Source of the DNA: Legionella gratiana
GTDB lineage: Bacteria; Pseudomonadota; Gammaproteobacteria; Legionellales; Legionellaceae
DNA length: 64,000 bases
Direction of reading: 5' to 3'
Assembly (NCBI RefSeq): GCF_001467695.1
Contig: NZ_LNYE01000020.1
Span: forward strand, 159,369 to 223,368
Numbering within the stretch: the first letter of the stretch is position 1; every line of letters begins with the position of its first letter. Of the stretch, positions 1 through 9,145 are shown one piece after another. The notes under the pieces are model-generated. The model saw only the letters and a program-made list of their open reading frames with translations, was not told the origin of the DNA and searched no databases. A program made the position numbers and the translations under genes.

Positions 1-1
1 T

Positions 2-241
2 AAAGATCAGCAAAACAAAGATCAGCAAAACAAAGATCAGCAAAACAAAGATCAGCAAAACAAAGATCAGCAAAATAAAGATCAGCAAAATAAAGATCAG
101 CAAAACAAAGATCAGCAAAATAAAGATCAGCAAAACAAAGATCAGCAAAATAAAGATCAGCAAAACAAAGATCAGCAAAATAAAGATCAGCAAAACAAAG
201 ATCAGCAAAACAAAGATCAGCAAAACAAAGATCAGCAAAAC
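2..241 (+). repeat. 15-bp in-frame tandem repeat, 16 units visible
   Basis: The unit is AAAGATCAGCAAAA followed by C or T, repeated head to tail without interruption. Each unit encodes Lys-Asp-Gln-Gln-Asn, and the only variation seen is the silent AAC/AAT change in the last codon. Because the unit is 15 bp, copy-number change keeps the frame. The array continues to the left of the window, so the total copy number is unknown. Confidence 0.97.
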
Positions 242-421
242 AAAGATCAAAATAAAACAGATCAATCCTCTCAAAATAGTGAAACTCAGTCTGAAACTGA
301 GCGAGAAAAACAACAAGCAAAAGAACAATGGTTACGGTTAATTCCAGATGATCCAGGTGGATTAATGCGAGAAAAATTTTTACGTGACCATTTACGAAGA
401 GCACGTGGGTGGTATCAATGA
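2..421 (+). CDS. C-terminal end of Bat-type VWA/TPR protein with KDQQN repeats (partial)
   Basis: The reading frame enters from the left edge and stops with TGA at 419-421. What is visible is a run of 16 copies of the pentapeptide KDQQN, a polar Gln/Ser/Glu linker, and a tail with the residues IPDDPGGL followed by basic residues and RGWYQ. That tail is characteristic of the C-terminus of bacterial Bat (VWA plus TPR) proteins, where it follows a low-complexity region. The stop overlaps the ATG of batD in the form ATGA, so the two are translationally coupled. The VWA and TPR domains would lie outside the window, so the family call rests on the tail and on the neighbour. Confidence 0.7.
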   Translation, partial: KDQQNKDQQNKDQQNKDQQNKDQQNKDQQNKDQQNKDQQNKDQQNKDQQNKDQQNKDQQNKDQQNKDQQNKDQQNKDQQNKDQNKTDQSSQNSETQSETEREKQQAKEQWLRLIPDDPGGLMREKFLRDHLRRARGWYQ

Positions 422-2067
422 AAAAATTACTAATAATTGGATTTTTTTGTCTCTTTAGCTTAGTAGTTAATGCTGAAATACAAGTGCAGGTTGAGCCGTC
501 TCAAGTAAGTAGCGACACATCATTTCGATTGATTTTAACTCAAGATAATTTACAAAACGGCATTCCTGATCTGACTCCTTTACAAAAAGACTTTATGATT
601 CTGGGCACAGAACACCGAATGAATTATTCCATTACCAATGGACAGGCACAATCATCCAGTGAATGGACCGTCACCTTAAAAGCACAAAAAGAGGGAAAAT
701 TAACAATTCCCGCGATCAAAATTGGTAACGAATATACAGCACCAATAACCATTAACGTGACCGCTGCAAGTACAACACCACAAAGTACTTCTACTGATAA
801 TTCAAATCAACAGCAACGCCTCTATTTAACAACTTCTGTCAACGAAAAAAAACCCTATGTCAATCAACAAATTATCTATAAAGTAACCTTATATAACTCA
901 AAACATCTGTTAGATTCTGATTACCAAGGCCCACAAGTTGAAAATGCCTTACTTATTCCCTTAGGAGCTGAAAAGCGTTATCAAACTCAAAAAAATAATA
1001 TTAACTATCTTGTTGAAGAACAAAACTACGCTATTTTTCCGCAAAAAAGTGGTTCTTTAAAAATAAAATCTCCTGTATTCACTGCACTGATTTATGACTT
1101 TAACCCAGAACGCGTCAAGACGGAAGATAAAACAACTCACTTAGAGGTACAGCCAATCCCTAAAGAATTTTCGGGTAAAACATGGCTGCCTGCAAAAGAT
1201 ATTAAATTAACGGAACAATACGAAAATTCAGAACAAACTATCACCCAAGGTAACACGCTCATTCGTACGATAACTCTTCAAGGAATAGGAATCCCCGCCC
1301 AACTTTTGCCGGCACTTACTTTTACAGAAATTGACGGTGTGAATGTTTATCCTGAAAAAGGCAAAGATAAAAACCAAGTTATTCAGGAAGAATTAATTGG
1401 TCGTACGGAAATTAAGGTTACTTACCTATTTAATAAATCAGGAAAGATCACTATTCCAGAATTAAAACTCCCTTGGTTTAATACAGAAACAGGTAAAGAA
1501 GAAATTGCTGTCTTGCCCTCAAAACTCATTGATGTTACAGCATCAGCTACTATGCCCGTACCCAGTACAAGCCAAACTACTGTAACAAATAATCAAGATG
1601 AGCTACCACCAACAACCAAAATAAATAAATCCAATACCGCAAATCAGTTTAACTGGGGCTGGTTAGTTGCAGCACTTTTTGCTTTCGCCTGGTTCGTTAC
1701 TTTAATTTTATGGGGATGGCAAAAGCATTATAAAAACTCCCAAAAAGGCCAATATAAAGCGACACTCAATGAGCTCCACAAGGCATGTATGCAAGCAAAT
1801 CCCCAACATGCACGTGATGCATTACTCAAATGGGCGAGTCTACATTGGCCAGATGTTTCTATATTAAATCTCACCGATTTAACACAATTAACTACGGATG
1901 TCGCATTTAAAAAGCAAATACAGAATCTTTCACAAGTTTTATACAAAAATCATGAGAAAGTCTTGTGGCGAGGTGATGAATTATGGTGCAGTATTCAACA
2001 AATGAAAAAAAATAATGGGCGTAAACAAGAAAACAATAGTGCCCTACCTCCTATCAATCCCTTTTAA
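418..2067 (+). CDS. batD: BatD-like protein (oxygen/aerotolerance family)
   Basis: This is a 549-residue membrane-anchored periplasmic protein of the BatD family. It has an N-terminal signal peptide (basic MKKLL then a hydrophobic stretch ending near VNA), a long beta-rich extracytoplasmic region, and one transmembrane helix near residues 413-434 followed by a roughly 100-residue cytoplasmic tail. A GTG nine bases upstream is also in frame, but the ATG at 418 overlaps the upstream stop (ATGA) and puts MKKLL at the N-terminus, so it is preferred. Bat proteins are linked to aerotolerance and MoxR-type ATPases in other bacteria; the molecular role is not settled. The family call is supported by architecture and by the Bat-like gene immediately upstream. 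Confidence 0.82.
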   Translation: MKKLLIIGFFCLFSLVVNAEIQVQVEPSQVSSDTSFRLILTQDNLQNGIPDLTPLQKDFMILGTEHRMNYSITNGQAQSSSEWTVTLKAQKEGKLTIPAIKIGNEYTAPITINVTAASTTPQSTSTDNSNQQQRLYLTTSVNEKKPYVNQQIIYKVTLYNSKHLLDSDYQGPQVENALLIPLGAEKRYQTQKNNINYLVEEQNYAIFPQKSGSLKIKSPVFTALIYDFNPERVKTEDKTTHLEVQPIPKEFSGKTWLPAKDIKLTEQYENSEQTITQGNTLIRTITLQGIGIPAQLLPALTFTEIDGVNVYPEKGKDKNQVIQEELIGRTEIKVTYLFNKSGKITIPELKLPWFNTETGKEEIAVLPSKLIDVTASATMPVPSTSQTTVTNNQDELPPTTKINKSNTANQFNWGWLVAALFAFAWFVTLILWGWQKHYKNSQKGQYKATLNELHKACMQANPQHARDALLKWASLHWPDVSILNLTDLTQLTTDVAFKKQIQNLSQVLYKNHEKVLWRGDELWCSIQQMKKNNGRKQENNSALPPINPF

Positions 2068-2087
2068 TTAAGTTCTAAATAAAAGCA

Positions 2088-2152
2088 GTTCGATAGGAAA
2101 AATCAATTTATTTTTTCTATCGAACTCACGTTAAGTATTAGGCAACGTCCCT
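2088..2152. repeat. Palindromic intergenic element A (hairpin plus conserved flank), probable terminator
   Basis: Arms at 2088-2102 and 2111-2125 pair over 15 bp with one mismatch and enclose an AT-rich loop. The hairpin lies just after batD and at the 3' end of the convergent gene, so it can serve as a bidirectional terminator. The right arm runs into CGAACTCACGTTAAGTA and then TAGGCAACGTCCCT; the first motif recurs in the element at 26.6 kb and in weaker form at 58.5 kb, the second in the element at 8.1 kb. Confidence 0.75.
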
Positions 2153-2158
2153 GTTTAT

Positions 2159-3610
2159 TTAAAGAAAAATTAGATGCTCATCATTCTCAGGCTCATTTTG
2201 GTCGCCTTTATTATTGTCAGATTTGGATGTTATTTTATTCGCAATTAAAGCTTGAGTGTTTATTTCAACTAATTTCTGTGACAAATCAACGCGTTCCCTT
2301 GAATGAACACCTGATATTTCTTTGAATTCATTTGCTAATTTTTTTGCCTCATTTATTAAAACAAGATCTTCAAACATTAAAGGAATATTTGGCACACTGA
2401 CTTCTATAGAATTTCGAGGATCCTTATCAGCGTCCGTTCTTTTTGCAATCGCATTAATTATTTTTTCCATCAGAGACTTCATGAAAGGACTAGTGACACG
2501 TGCAGCAATATAAGCTACTCCTAAAGAGCCAGGAACAGCAAGCATCCCGATTCCGGCAGAAGGAATATTTGAATGGGTTAACGCTTTTTTTCCGCCTAAC
2601 ACACTTAATTCTAGAGAAGCTTGATGATCATTATTAGAATTTGTCTTTTTTGAAACCGCATTAATTATTTTTTCCACCAGAGACTTCATCAAAGGAACCG
2701 TTATACGCCCAACAAAATAAGCCACTCCTAAAGAGGCCGTTGTAGCAAGTATTCCGATTCCGACAGGAGGAAAAATCATGCTGGTTACAATACCAATTAA
2801 GGCAAGAGCAGCGAAGCCAACACCTACTGTTCTATCTAAAGCAGATGTTGTACCCAATTTTTCTAATTTTTGCTTGCAATGCTCTTGTGAATCATATAAG
2901 GATTGAAGCTCATCTAAATGTTTGGCAATTTCTTTTTTCTTGTTTGTGATTTTATCTTTTATCGACTCTAATTCTTCATCATTTGCCATCTCCGCAGTTT
3001 TTTCTAACTTCTCTAATTTATCAATTAACGAAGTTATTTTCTTTTTTTTCTGAGTAATATCCTTTTCTATCTGTTCTAATTTATCTTGAACTTCATAACG
3101 CTTATAATAAAGATTAGCCAAAGTGGTTACACTTTGACCTAATGCTGCTATTCCAGCAACTAAAGCAATAATTGGTGCTGAAGGAGGAAAAGCTACTGCA
3201 GTAATAGTAAGTCCTAAGATCACCGATGAATATAAAAATTTGGCATTACGCGAAAAAGTGAACGGTACTTCTTGCTTGGCTATAAGGGCTCCTACATAAA
3301 TGGCAGGGATTCGAAAGAAATCAATAATCGCTGTACCTAATTTAATGTATTGAAACGCACTTGCTGCTGTTTGTGTTGCATTATTGACAAGTCCTTGTAT
3401 CTCAATCATCCGCGTAATTGCATTCCCAGCACCGCTTGCAGATGCAATAAATTTGTTAAAAAAGGGGATCAAGCTCAATATAGATAAGGCAATAGACTGT
3501 CGAGAAGCTTTAGTGCCTTCCATCGATTCTAATGTTTTTCTTAATTCCACTGAATTTTTTTTTAACTGCAGCTGCTCAATAGATTCAATTTCAGTTTTAT
3601 TAAGAGGCAT
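2159..3610 (-). CDS. Orphan coiled-coil/membrane protein with internal duplication, candidate effector
   Basis: No family recognised. The 483-residue product has hydrophobic segments near residues 41-58, 91-110, 125-163 and 262-300, a charged Lys/Glu-rich coiled coil near 172-250, and an acidic, Asn-rich C-terminus. Residues 284-336 and 353-406 are two copies of one segment: both contain SLGVAY, then a K-S-L-x-E-K-I-I-N-A stretch and an Asn/Asp-rich end. A Shine-Dalgarno-like GAGGGG precedes the ATG. Hydrophobic hairpins plus a coiled coil in an orphan of this type suggest a translocated membrane-active protein in a Legionella-like host, but that is inference; an ordinary inner-membrane protein is also possible. 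Confidence 0.7.
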   Translation of the reverse strand: MPLNKTEIESIEQLQLKKNSVELRKTLESMEGTKASRQSIALSILSLIPFFNKFIASASGAGNAITRMIEIQGLVNNATQTAASAFQYIKLGTAIIDFFRIPAIYVGALIAKQEVPFTFSRNAKFLYSSVILGLTITAVAFPPSAPIIALVAGIAALGQSVTTLANLYYKRYEVQDKLEQIEKDITQKKKKITSLIDKLEKLEKTAEMANDEELESIKDKITNKKKEIAKHLDELQSLYDSQEHCKQKLEKLGTTSALDRTVGVGFAALALIGIVTSMIFPPVGIGILATTASLGVAYFVGRITVPLMKSLVEKIINAVSKKTNSNNDHQASLELSVLGGKKALTHSNIPSAGIGMLAVPGSLGVAYIAARVTSPFMKSLMEKIINAIAKRTDADKDPRNSIEVSVPNIPLMFEDLVLINEAKKLANEFKEISGVHSRERVDLSQKLVEINTQALIANKITSKSDNNKGDQNEPENDEHLIFL

Positions 3611-3788
3611 TTTCTTATCCCCTCTAATTACTTATTCATCTACAAAGTATACCAATCAAAGATTATCTAACTATTATCTAACGACTTACTATTTTGCATA
3701 TCCTATGAAAAATAGTCATGAATGATGTCTACATGACTAATAATTATGCAAGTTTTTACTCAAATTTATTAATATAGCTTTCTTAATA

Positions 3789-3817
3789 TTGGGACAATTG
3801 GCAAAAAAGTGTATAAT
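3789..3817 (+). promoter_or_regulatory. Sigma-70 type promoter of mnmG
   Basis: TTGGGA at 3789-3794 and a perfect TATAAT at 3812-3817 are separated by 17 bp. The expected transcription start near 3824 leaves a short leader before the ATG at 3849. The in-frame codons upstream of 3849 overlap the promoter and are therefore unlikely to be coding. Confidence 0.75.
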
Positions 3818-3848
3818 TCACTTTTTTGTTACACAAATATTGATCAGA

Positions 3849-5723
3849 ATGAATCTTGGAAAATTATATGACGTCATCATAGTCGGTGGTGGACATGCTG
3901 GTACAGAAGCAGCACTTGCTGCAGCACGTATGGGTATGCAAACTTTATTACTGACTCATAACATGGATCTGCTCGGTCAAATGTCGTGTAATCCAGCAAT
4001 AGGCGGAATAGGTAAAGGGCATTTAGTGAGAGAAATCGATGCCTTAGATGGCGCGATGGCCAAAGCCGCAGATAAAGCAGGAATTCAATTTCGTATCTTG
4101 AATGCCTCTAAGGGGCCAGCTGTACGTGCAACTCGCGCACAAGCGGATAGAGTGCTGTACAGGCAAGCTATTAGAGAACAATTACAAACTCAAAAAAATT
4201 TGACGCTTTTTCAACAAGCAGTTGATGATTTATTGATTGAAGGAGAACGTGTAGCCGGTGTTATTACCCAAATGGGCCTTACTCTACGAGCTCGTGCTGT
4301 CGTATTGACTGTAGGTACATTCTTAGGAGGAAAAATTCATGTGGGAATGAATCAATATGCCGGCGGGCGCGCAGGAGATCCTCCTTCCGTCGCTTTAGCA
4401 AAAAGCCTTCGGGATCTCGACTTACCAGTGGGTCGTTTAAAAACAGGAACTCCACCACGAATTGATCGTCGTTCCTTAGATTACAGCCAAATGATTGTAC
4501 AACCTGGTGATACTCCTATTCCTGTTTTTTCTTATTTAGGACTTGTGAGTGATCATCCGCAACAGATTCCTTGTCATATCACCCATACTACTGAAGCCAC
4601 TCATGAGATTATTCGTAACAATCTCCACCAATCGCCCATGTATGCGGGAGTTATTGAAGGAGTTGGCCCACGTTATTGTCCCTCTATTGAAGACAAAATA
4701 GTTCGGTTTGCAGACAAATTGTCCCATCAAATTTTTGTTGAACCTGAAGGATTAACTACTGAAGAAATTTATCCGAATGGCATTTCCACAAGTCTTCCCT
4801 TTGAAGTACAAGTACAATTTGTTCGGACGATTAAAGGGTTTGAAAATGCTCATATCACACGACCAGGCTATGCTATTGAGTATGATTATTTTGATCCACG
4901 AGGGCTCACTTCATTTTTACAAACCAAACCGATTCCAAATTTGTTTTTTGCTGGACAAATTAATGGTACCACAGGCTATGAAGAAGCAGCAGCACAAGGA
5001 ATAATCGCAGGCATGAATGCTGCTTTATATGTACAAGAAAAAGAACTTTGGTGTCCCCGTCGTGATGAAGCTTATATAGGTGTGCTCATTGATGATTTAA
5101 TTACCCGCGGTACTCAAGAGCCCTATAGGATGTTTACATCCCGTGCTGAATATCGCTTACTTCTACGAGAAGATAATGCAGATTTGCGCTTGACTGAAAA
5201 AGGCAAGGAGTTAGGTTTAGTAGGAGAAACACGTTGGCATCATTTTTCTGCTAAGCGTGAAGCAATAGAATCTACTCAATCACAATTACGGAATACTTGG
5301 GTTCGAGTGAGCCATAATGAAATGCTTACTGATATTCTGGTTAATCCAATGCAACATGACACTAGAGCTTCAGAGTTTCTGAAACGACCGGAAATTAATT
5401 ATTATCATTTATTAAAACTCGAAGATTTAAACCTACCTGAGCTACCACCTGAAGTAAGTGAGCAAGTAGAGATTCAAAATAAATATGCCGGTTATATTGA
5501 GCGACAACAACAAGATATAGAAAAAATGCGAAAGCAGGAAAATACACTATTACCTGACTGGCTTGATTATAATGATGTAACTGGGTTGTCTCATGAAGTG
5601 ATCCAGAAATTAACAAAAATCAAACCAACAACCTTAGCACAAGCAGCTCGTATTTCCGGAGTGACCCCAGCCGCGCTCTCACTACTTTTGGTTCATTTAA
5701 AAAAACAGCGAATTGATGCATGA
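3849..5723 (+). CDS. mnmG: tRNA uridine-5-carboxymethylaminomethyl modification enzyme MnmG (GidA)
   Basis: MnmG, with MnmE, installs the carboxymethylaminomethyl group on U34 of several tRNAs using FAD, glycine and methylenetetrahydrofolate. The 624-residue product begins with a Rossmann FAD motif ([11 protein letters not shown], about residues 11-21) and carries the family segments [10 protein letters not shown] and [15 protein letters not shown]. Length is close to the usual 629 residues. The open frame extends further upstream, but MNLGKLYDV aligns with known N-termini and the promoter lies just ahead. First gene of mnmG-rsmG-parA-parB, an arrangement typical near gammaproteobacterial replication origins; rsmG overlaps its end by 4 bp. 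Confidence 0.97.
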   Translation: MNLGKLYDVIIVGGGHAGTEAALAAARMGMQTLLLTHNMDLLGQMSCNPAIGGIGKGHLVREIDALDGAMAKAADKAGIQFRILNASKGPAVRATRAQADRVLYRQAIREQLQTQKNLTLFQQAVDDLLIEGERVAGVITQMGLTLRARAVVLTVGTFLGGKIHVGMNQYAGGRAGDPPSVALAKSLRDLDLPVGRLKTGTPPRIDRRSLDYSQMIVQPGDTPIPVFSYLGLVSDHPQQIPCHITHTTEATHEIIRNNLHQSPMYAGVIEGVGPRYCPSIEDKIVRFADKLSHQIFVEPEGLTTEEIYPNGISTSLPFEVQVQFVRTIKGFENAHITRPGYAIEYDYFDPRGLTSFLQTKPIPNLFFAGQINGTTGYEEAAAQGIIAGMNAALYVQEKELWCPRRDEAYIGVLIDDLITRGTQEPYRMFTSRAEYRLLLREDNADLRLTEKGKELGLVGETRWHHFSAKREAIESTQSQLRNTWVRVSHNEMLTDILVNPMQHDTRASEFLKRPEINYYHLLKLEDLNLPELPPEVSEQVEIQNKYAGYIERQQQDIEKMRKQENTLLPDWLDYNDVTGLSHEVIQKLTKIKPTTLAQAARISGVTPAALSLLLVHLKKQRIDA

Positions 5724-6346
5724 AGGATGAAGCAAAGATAAAATTATTGCTCGAAGAGGGATTACGATCCTTTGATTTAGAGCCCATAATTACTTCCTTA
5801 TCAGAGTATTTATCCTTATTGAATAAATGGAATTCAACTTATAATCTCACTGCAATTCGCGATGTTGAGACTATGGTGAGCAAACATATATTTGATAGTT
5901 TAGCGATTTTGCCCTGGCTTAACGGCACCCGAATTATAGACGTAGGCACAGGTGCCGGTTTACCGGGTATTCCGCTTGCTTTAGCTAAACCCGAAATAAA
6001 CTTTATATTGCTAGACTCTAATGGAAAAAAAACTCGCTTTCTAAATGAAGTAAAACGGCAGCTCAACTTAAAAAATGTGGAAATAGTACAATTTAGAGTC
6101 GAAAACTACCGCTCGACACAAGGTTTTGATACAGTATTAAGCCGAGCGTTCAGTAGTCTTGCACAGATGATTCAGTGGACCCAACACCTTATTGCTGATA
6201 AAGGAATTTGGTTAGCAATGAAAGGGCGCTCCCCTGATGCAGAATTGAATGAGATAAAACAAAACTGCACTGTAAATACTTATAATGTTGCTGGTGTTGA
6301 CGGTGAACGCTGTTGCGTCATTATTGAAAACACAACTAAGGAATAA
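5720..6346 (+). CDS. rsmG: 16S rRNA (guanine-N7)-methyltransferase RsmG (GidB)
   Basis: RsmG methylates G527 of 16S rRNA at N7. The 208-residue product has the class I SAM-binding motif [14 protein letters not shown] (about residue 75 onward), the N-terminal [16 protein letters not shown] segment typical of the family, and the usual length. The ATG overlaps the mnmG stop (ATGA), indicating translational coupling. It is followed after 3 bases by parA. Confidence 0.97.
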   Translation: MKDEAKIKLLLEEGLRSFDLEPIITSLSEYLSLLNKWNSTYNLTAIRDVETMVSKHIFDSLAILPWLNGTRIIDVGTGAGLPGIPLALAKPEINFILLDSNGKKTRFLNEVKRQLNLKNVEIVQFRVENYRSTQGFDTVLSRAFSSLAQMIQWTQHLIADKGIWLAMKGRSPDAELNEIKQNCTVNTYNVAGVDGERCCVIIENTTKE

Positions 6347-6349
6347 ATC

Positions 6350-7120
6350 ATGGCAAAAGTCATAGCCATTGCCAATCAAAAAGGCGGTGTAGGCAAAACT
6401 ACCACGGCTATTAATTTAGCTGCTTCTTTGGCAGCTAATCGACAACACGTTTTATTGATTGACTTGGATCCCCAGGGGAATACAACAATGGGTAGTGGTG
6501 TTGATAAAAGTCAGCTGGTACATACAACCAACGATGTTTTACTGCATGACTGTCTGGCAGAGCAAGCATGCCTTACCACCAATGGCGGTTATGACTTAAT
6601 ACCTGGAAATGATGATTTAACTGTTGCTGAAGTAAGCCTCATGGAGCGCAATCATCGTGAAACTTTTTTGTATAAAGCCTTGCAACCTATTCAAAGTAAT
6701 TATGACTTTATTCTAATTGATTGCCCACCAGCATTGAACACTTTAACTATTAATGCTTTTGTTGCTGCTGATTCGGTTCTCATTCCCATGCAATGCGAAT
6801 ACTATGCTTTAGAGGGTTTAGCTGCCCTACTCTCTACCATTGAACAAGTCAAAGCAGCAGTAAATCCACGTTTGCAGCTTGAGGGAGTACTCCGAACGAT
6901 GTACGATACACGTAACCGCCTGTGTTCTGAAGTATCAAAGCAATTAATAGAGCATTTTCCAAATAAAGTTTATAGAACAGTAGTTCCCCGTAATGTTCGA
7001 TTGGCTGAAGCTCCAAGTCATGGACTACCTGCTTTGCATTATGATAAAACATCACCTGGTGCAGCAGCCTATATGGTTCTTGCCTCTGAACTTATTAATA
7101 AACAAACTGTTGCAGGATAG
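6350..7120 (+). CDS. parA: Chromosome partitioning ATPase ParA (Soj)
   Basis: ParA is a Walker-type ATPase that binds nonspecific DNA and, with ParB, separates replicated origins. The 256-residue protein begins with a deviant Walker A motif (KGGVGKTTTAINLA, residue 11 onward, with the signature lysine) and has the switch segment LIDLDPQGN and the Walker B-like FILIDCPP. Length and lack of an N-terminal HTH mark the chromosomal rather than plasmid type. The gene is tightly packed between rsmG (3 bp) and parB (9 bp). Confidence 0.95.
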   Translation: MAKVIAIANQKGGVGKTTTAINLAASLAANRQHVLLIDLDPQGNTTMGSGVDKSQLVHTTNDVLLHDCLAEQACLTTNGGYDLIPGNDDLTVAEVSLMERNHRETFLYKALQPIQSNYDFILIDCPPALNTLTINAFVAADSVLIPMQCEYYALEGLAALLSTIEQVKAAVNPRLQLEGVLRTMYDTRNRLCSEVSKQLIEHFPNKVYRTVVPRNVRLAEAPSHGLPALHYDKTSPGAAAYMVLASELINKQTVAG

Positions 7121-7129
7121 GGGTAATTT

Positions 7130-8011
7130 ATGACAGTGAAACGTAGTAGTTTAGGACGTAATTTATCCGCTTTATTAGGCCAATCAAGCAGTGTTTTATT
7201 GGATGAAAAACCACAAAACGAACCTCTCATGCTTGCAGTGGATTGTTTGCAACCAGGCAAATATCAACCTCGTGGTGAAATGGAGGAAATACCCTTACAA
7301 GAGCTAGCTCAATCCATTAAAAAACAGGGATTACTGCAGCCATTATTAGTGCGCGAATTAAGTAATGGACGTTATGAAATTATTGCCGGTGAGCGTCGCT
7401 GGCGAGCAAGTCAAATGGCAGGTCTGACTGAAATCCCTGTGCTATTAAAACAGGTAGATGATGAAACTGCAATGGCAATGGCTTTAGTGGAGAATTTACA
7501 GCGTGAGGATTTAAATGCTATGGATCAAGCACGTGCGATGCAACGTTTAATTAATGAATTTTCATTAACCCATCAACAAGTTGCTGAGCTCTTATGTAAA
7601 TCCAGAACTGCAGTGAGTAATTATATTCGCTTATTGGCTCTGTCCAATCCTGTAAAAAAACTTTTAGAACATGGTGATATTGATATGGGGCATGCCCGCG
7701 CGCTATTGGTTTTGGATGAAGAACAACAAAATCAAGTGGCACAATTAATCGCGGCAAAAAGTCTATCTGTCCGAGAAACAGAAAAATTAGTTGAGCGCAT
7801 TAAAGCTGATAAGAATAAAGCTGAAGAGCGAAAGTATGCGGTTTCTTTACCTTATCTGTATCACGACCAGTTAAATAGTCTCTCTGAACATTTACGAGTG
7901 CCGATCAAAATTAAACCAGGTAAGTCTGGTAAAGGCTCTTTAGTCATTCACTATGACAATGAGCATAGGTTACAGATAATTATTGAGCAGTTAATTAAAT
8001 CAACCGTATAA
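7130..8011 (+). CDS. parB: Chromosome partitioning protein ParB (Spo0J)
   Basis: ParB is a CTP-dependent clamp that loads at parS sites and stimulates ParA. The 293-residue product has an N-terminal tail, the nucleotide-binding core with the GERRWRA box (about residues 86-92), the ENLQR segment, and an HTH (LTHQQVAELL...RTAVSNYIRLL). The C-terminal part would dimerise. GGGGTAATTT precedes the ATG as ribosome binding site. No clear parS site was seen by eye in this window. Confidence 0.95.
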   Translation: MTVKRSSLGRNLSALLGQSSSVLLDEKPQNEPLMLAVDCLQPGKYQPRGEMEEIPLQELAQSIKKQGLLQPLLVRELSNGRYEIIAGERRWRASQMAGLTEIPVLLKQVDDETAMAMALVENLQREDLNAMDQARAMQRLINEFSLTHQQVAELLCKSRTAVSNYIRLLALSNPVKKLLEHGDIDMGHARALLVLDEEQQNQVAQLIAAKSLSVRETEKLVERIKADKNKAEERKYAVSLPYLYHDQLNSLSEHLRVPIKIKPGKSGKGSLVIHYDNEHRLQIIIEQLIKSTV

Positions 8012-8094
8012 TTTCATAGTTATTCAGATTTATTTTGATTTTGGAAAATGACTTTTAGCATTGATAAGTACTATTTATTTTAAATATAAACACT

Positions 8095-8140
8095 TAGGCA
8101 ACGTCCCTAAAGTTTTTTATAGCTTTAGGGACGTTGCCTA
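8095..8140. terminator. Perfect 18-bp palindrome after parB (element B)
   Basis: Arms at 8095-8112 and 8123-8140 are perfect complements (TAGGCAACGTCCCTAAAG and its reverse complement) around a 10-nt loop with six T. The right arm is followed by ATTTTATTCG. It is positioned as a terminator for the parAB operon. The first 14 bases of the left arm also occur at 2139-2152, so this is a dispersed element rather than a gene-specific terminator. Nothing else convincing is seen in 8012-8309. Confidence 0.85.
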
Positions 8141-8346
8141 TTTTATTCGAAAAAATTTGTGCTTTATTGAAGAGAGGCGAACGCTTGCAGTAAAAAGGCT
8201 AAGAGGGTCGATCATCTCATTCAGAACCAATTCATACTATTCCATCTGCGCTTCTCAAGAAACTTTTATTCCTATCAAGTTAATATTACCCTAAGGCCAA
8301 GTGGTTAATATGTACTCATTTAAAAAATTATTTAATCAATTTGGCC

Positions 8347-9120
8347 ATGAGACATTTTCTATTTTTCAAACCTACTCCATTCAGATTTATATATGGAATT
8401 AATGTTCCTTACTTTACAATGCCATACTTGTTACCTCCAGCACAAGAATCCGTGCCGGTACAAGAACACATTCCATTTAATCAAAAAGAAATTTGCGAGC
8501 AAGTGCGAAAATATGATTTCATATATAAGAATCTCAATCATATTTATCAGAGCTATCATGGCTTATGTGAGCTAATTTGTAACTATATTATTATTAAAGA
8601 CTTATTGGATAAAAATTGCACTAGTGACAGACTTAAGAAAATAAATGTAGTTAAATTAGAGAAGCAGAAAATTACTTCCAGCCATATTCTTAATGCCAGC
8701 TCATCCTTTTCTATGTTTAAAGCCTATTTATTTAATATCTATCCCTATGATCTCTTTTCTCACAGCGAAATAGAAAGTAACAATCAAATTGATGAAAAAT
8801 TGCTCTCATCTAAATTAGATAATGTTAATAATAATGCTTATATTAAATTTTTTGTATTTAGTAAATCCATTTTTAGCTTCAAAGGTCACTCGATGCTCAT
8901 TAAAAAAACCGGGAATGACTTTACTTTTTTTGACCCTAACCAGGGGGTATTTACTCATCTATCCGTTGCTGAGTTATGCAAAAAATTAAGCCAGGCCTAT
9001 GAAAAGCATAAAGGAACAAACATGGCATTTATCGATGGGAACAAATATATTGATAGCTTGCAACCTGATGAATCAAAACAGCAAAGTAGGTTGGGTCGCT
9101 ACCTAATGGTGCAGCCTTAA
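8347..9120 (+). CDS. Probable C58/YopT-like cysteine protease, candidate effector
   Basis: The protein has the motif spacing of YopT-type (C58) papain-fold proteases. Numbered from an in-frame TTG at 8341 (subtract 2 for the ATG at 8347), a GLCELIC segment places a candidate nucleophile at Cys76, KGHSM gives His183, and FTFFDPNQGVF gives Asp198. The last segment is the family's most recognisable motif (FFDPN.G.F). YopT proteases cleave lipidated small GTPases in host cells; the substrate here is unknown. No signal peptide is evident, as expected for a type III or type IV substrate. The start is uncertain: there is no good ribosome binding site, and a different frame from an ATG at 8310 reads 30 codons to a stop at 8400-8402, so an N-terminal frameshift cannot be excluded. 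Confidence 0.6.
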   Translation: MRHFLFFKPTPFRFIYGINVPYFTMPYLLPPAQESVPVQEHIPFNQKEICEQVRKYDFIYKNLNHIYQSYHGLCELICNYIIIKDLLDKNCTSDRLKKINVVKLEKQKITSSHILNASSSFSMFKAYLFNIYPYDLFSHSEIESNNQIDEKLLSSKLDNVNNNAYIKFFVFSKSIFSFKGHSMLIKKTGNDFTFFDPNQGVFTHLSVAELCKKLSQAYEKHKGTNMAFIDGNKYIDSLQPDESKQQSRLGRYLMVQP

Positions 9121-9145
9121 GGCAAAAACCAGGTTTGCCTACGTC

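Noticed and set aside
3789-3848. Extra N-terminal extension of mnmG
   Set aside because: Overlaps the promoter hexamers and lacks homology; MNLGKLYDV at 3849 is the family N-terminus.
7551-7757. Minus-strand frame inside parB
   Set aside because: Shadow of the parB coding sequence, no independent support.
8061-8294. 77-codon plus-strand frame after parB
   Set aside because: It reads straight through both arms of the 8.1-kb palindrome, has no ribosome binding site and no recognisable product.
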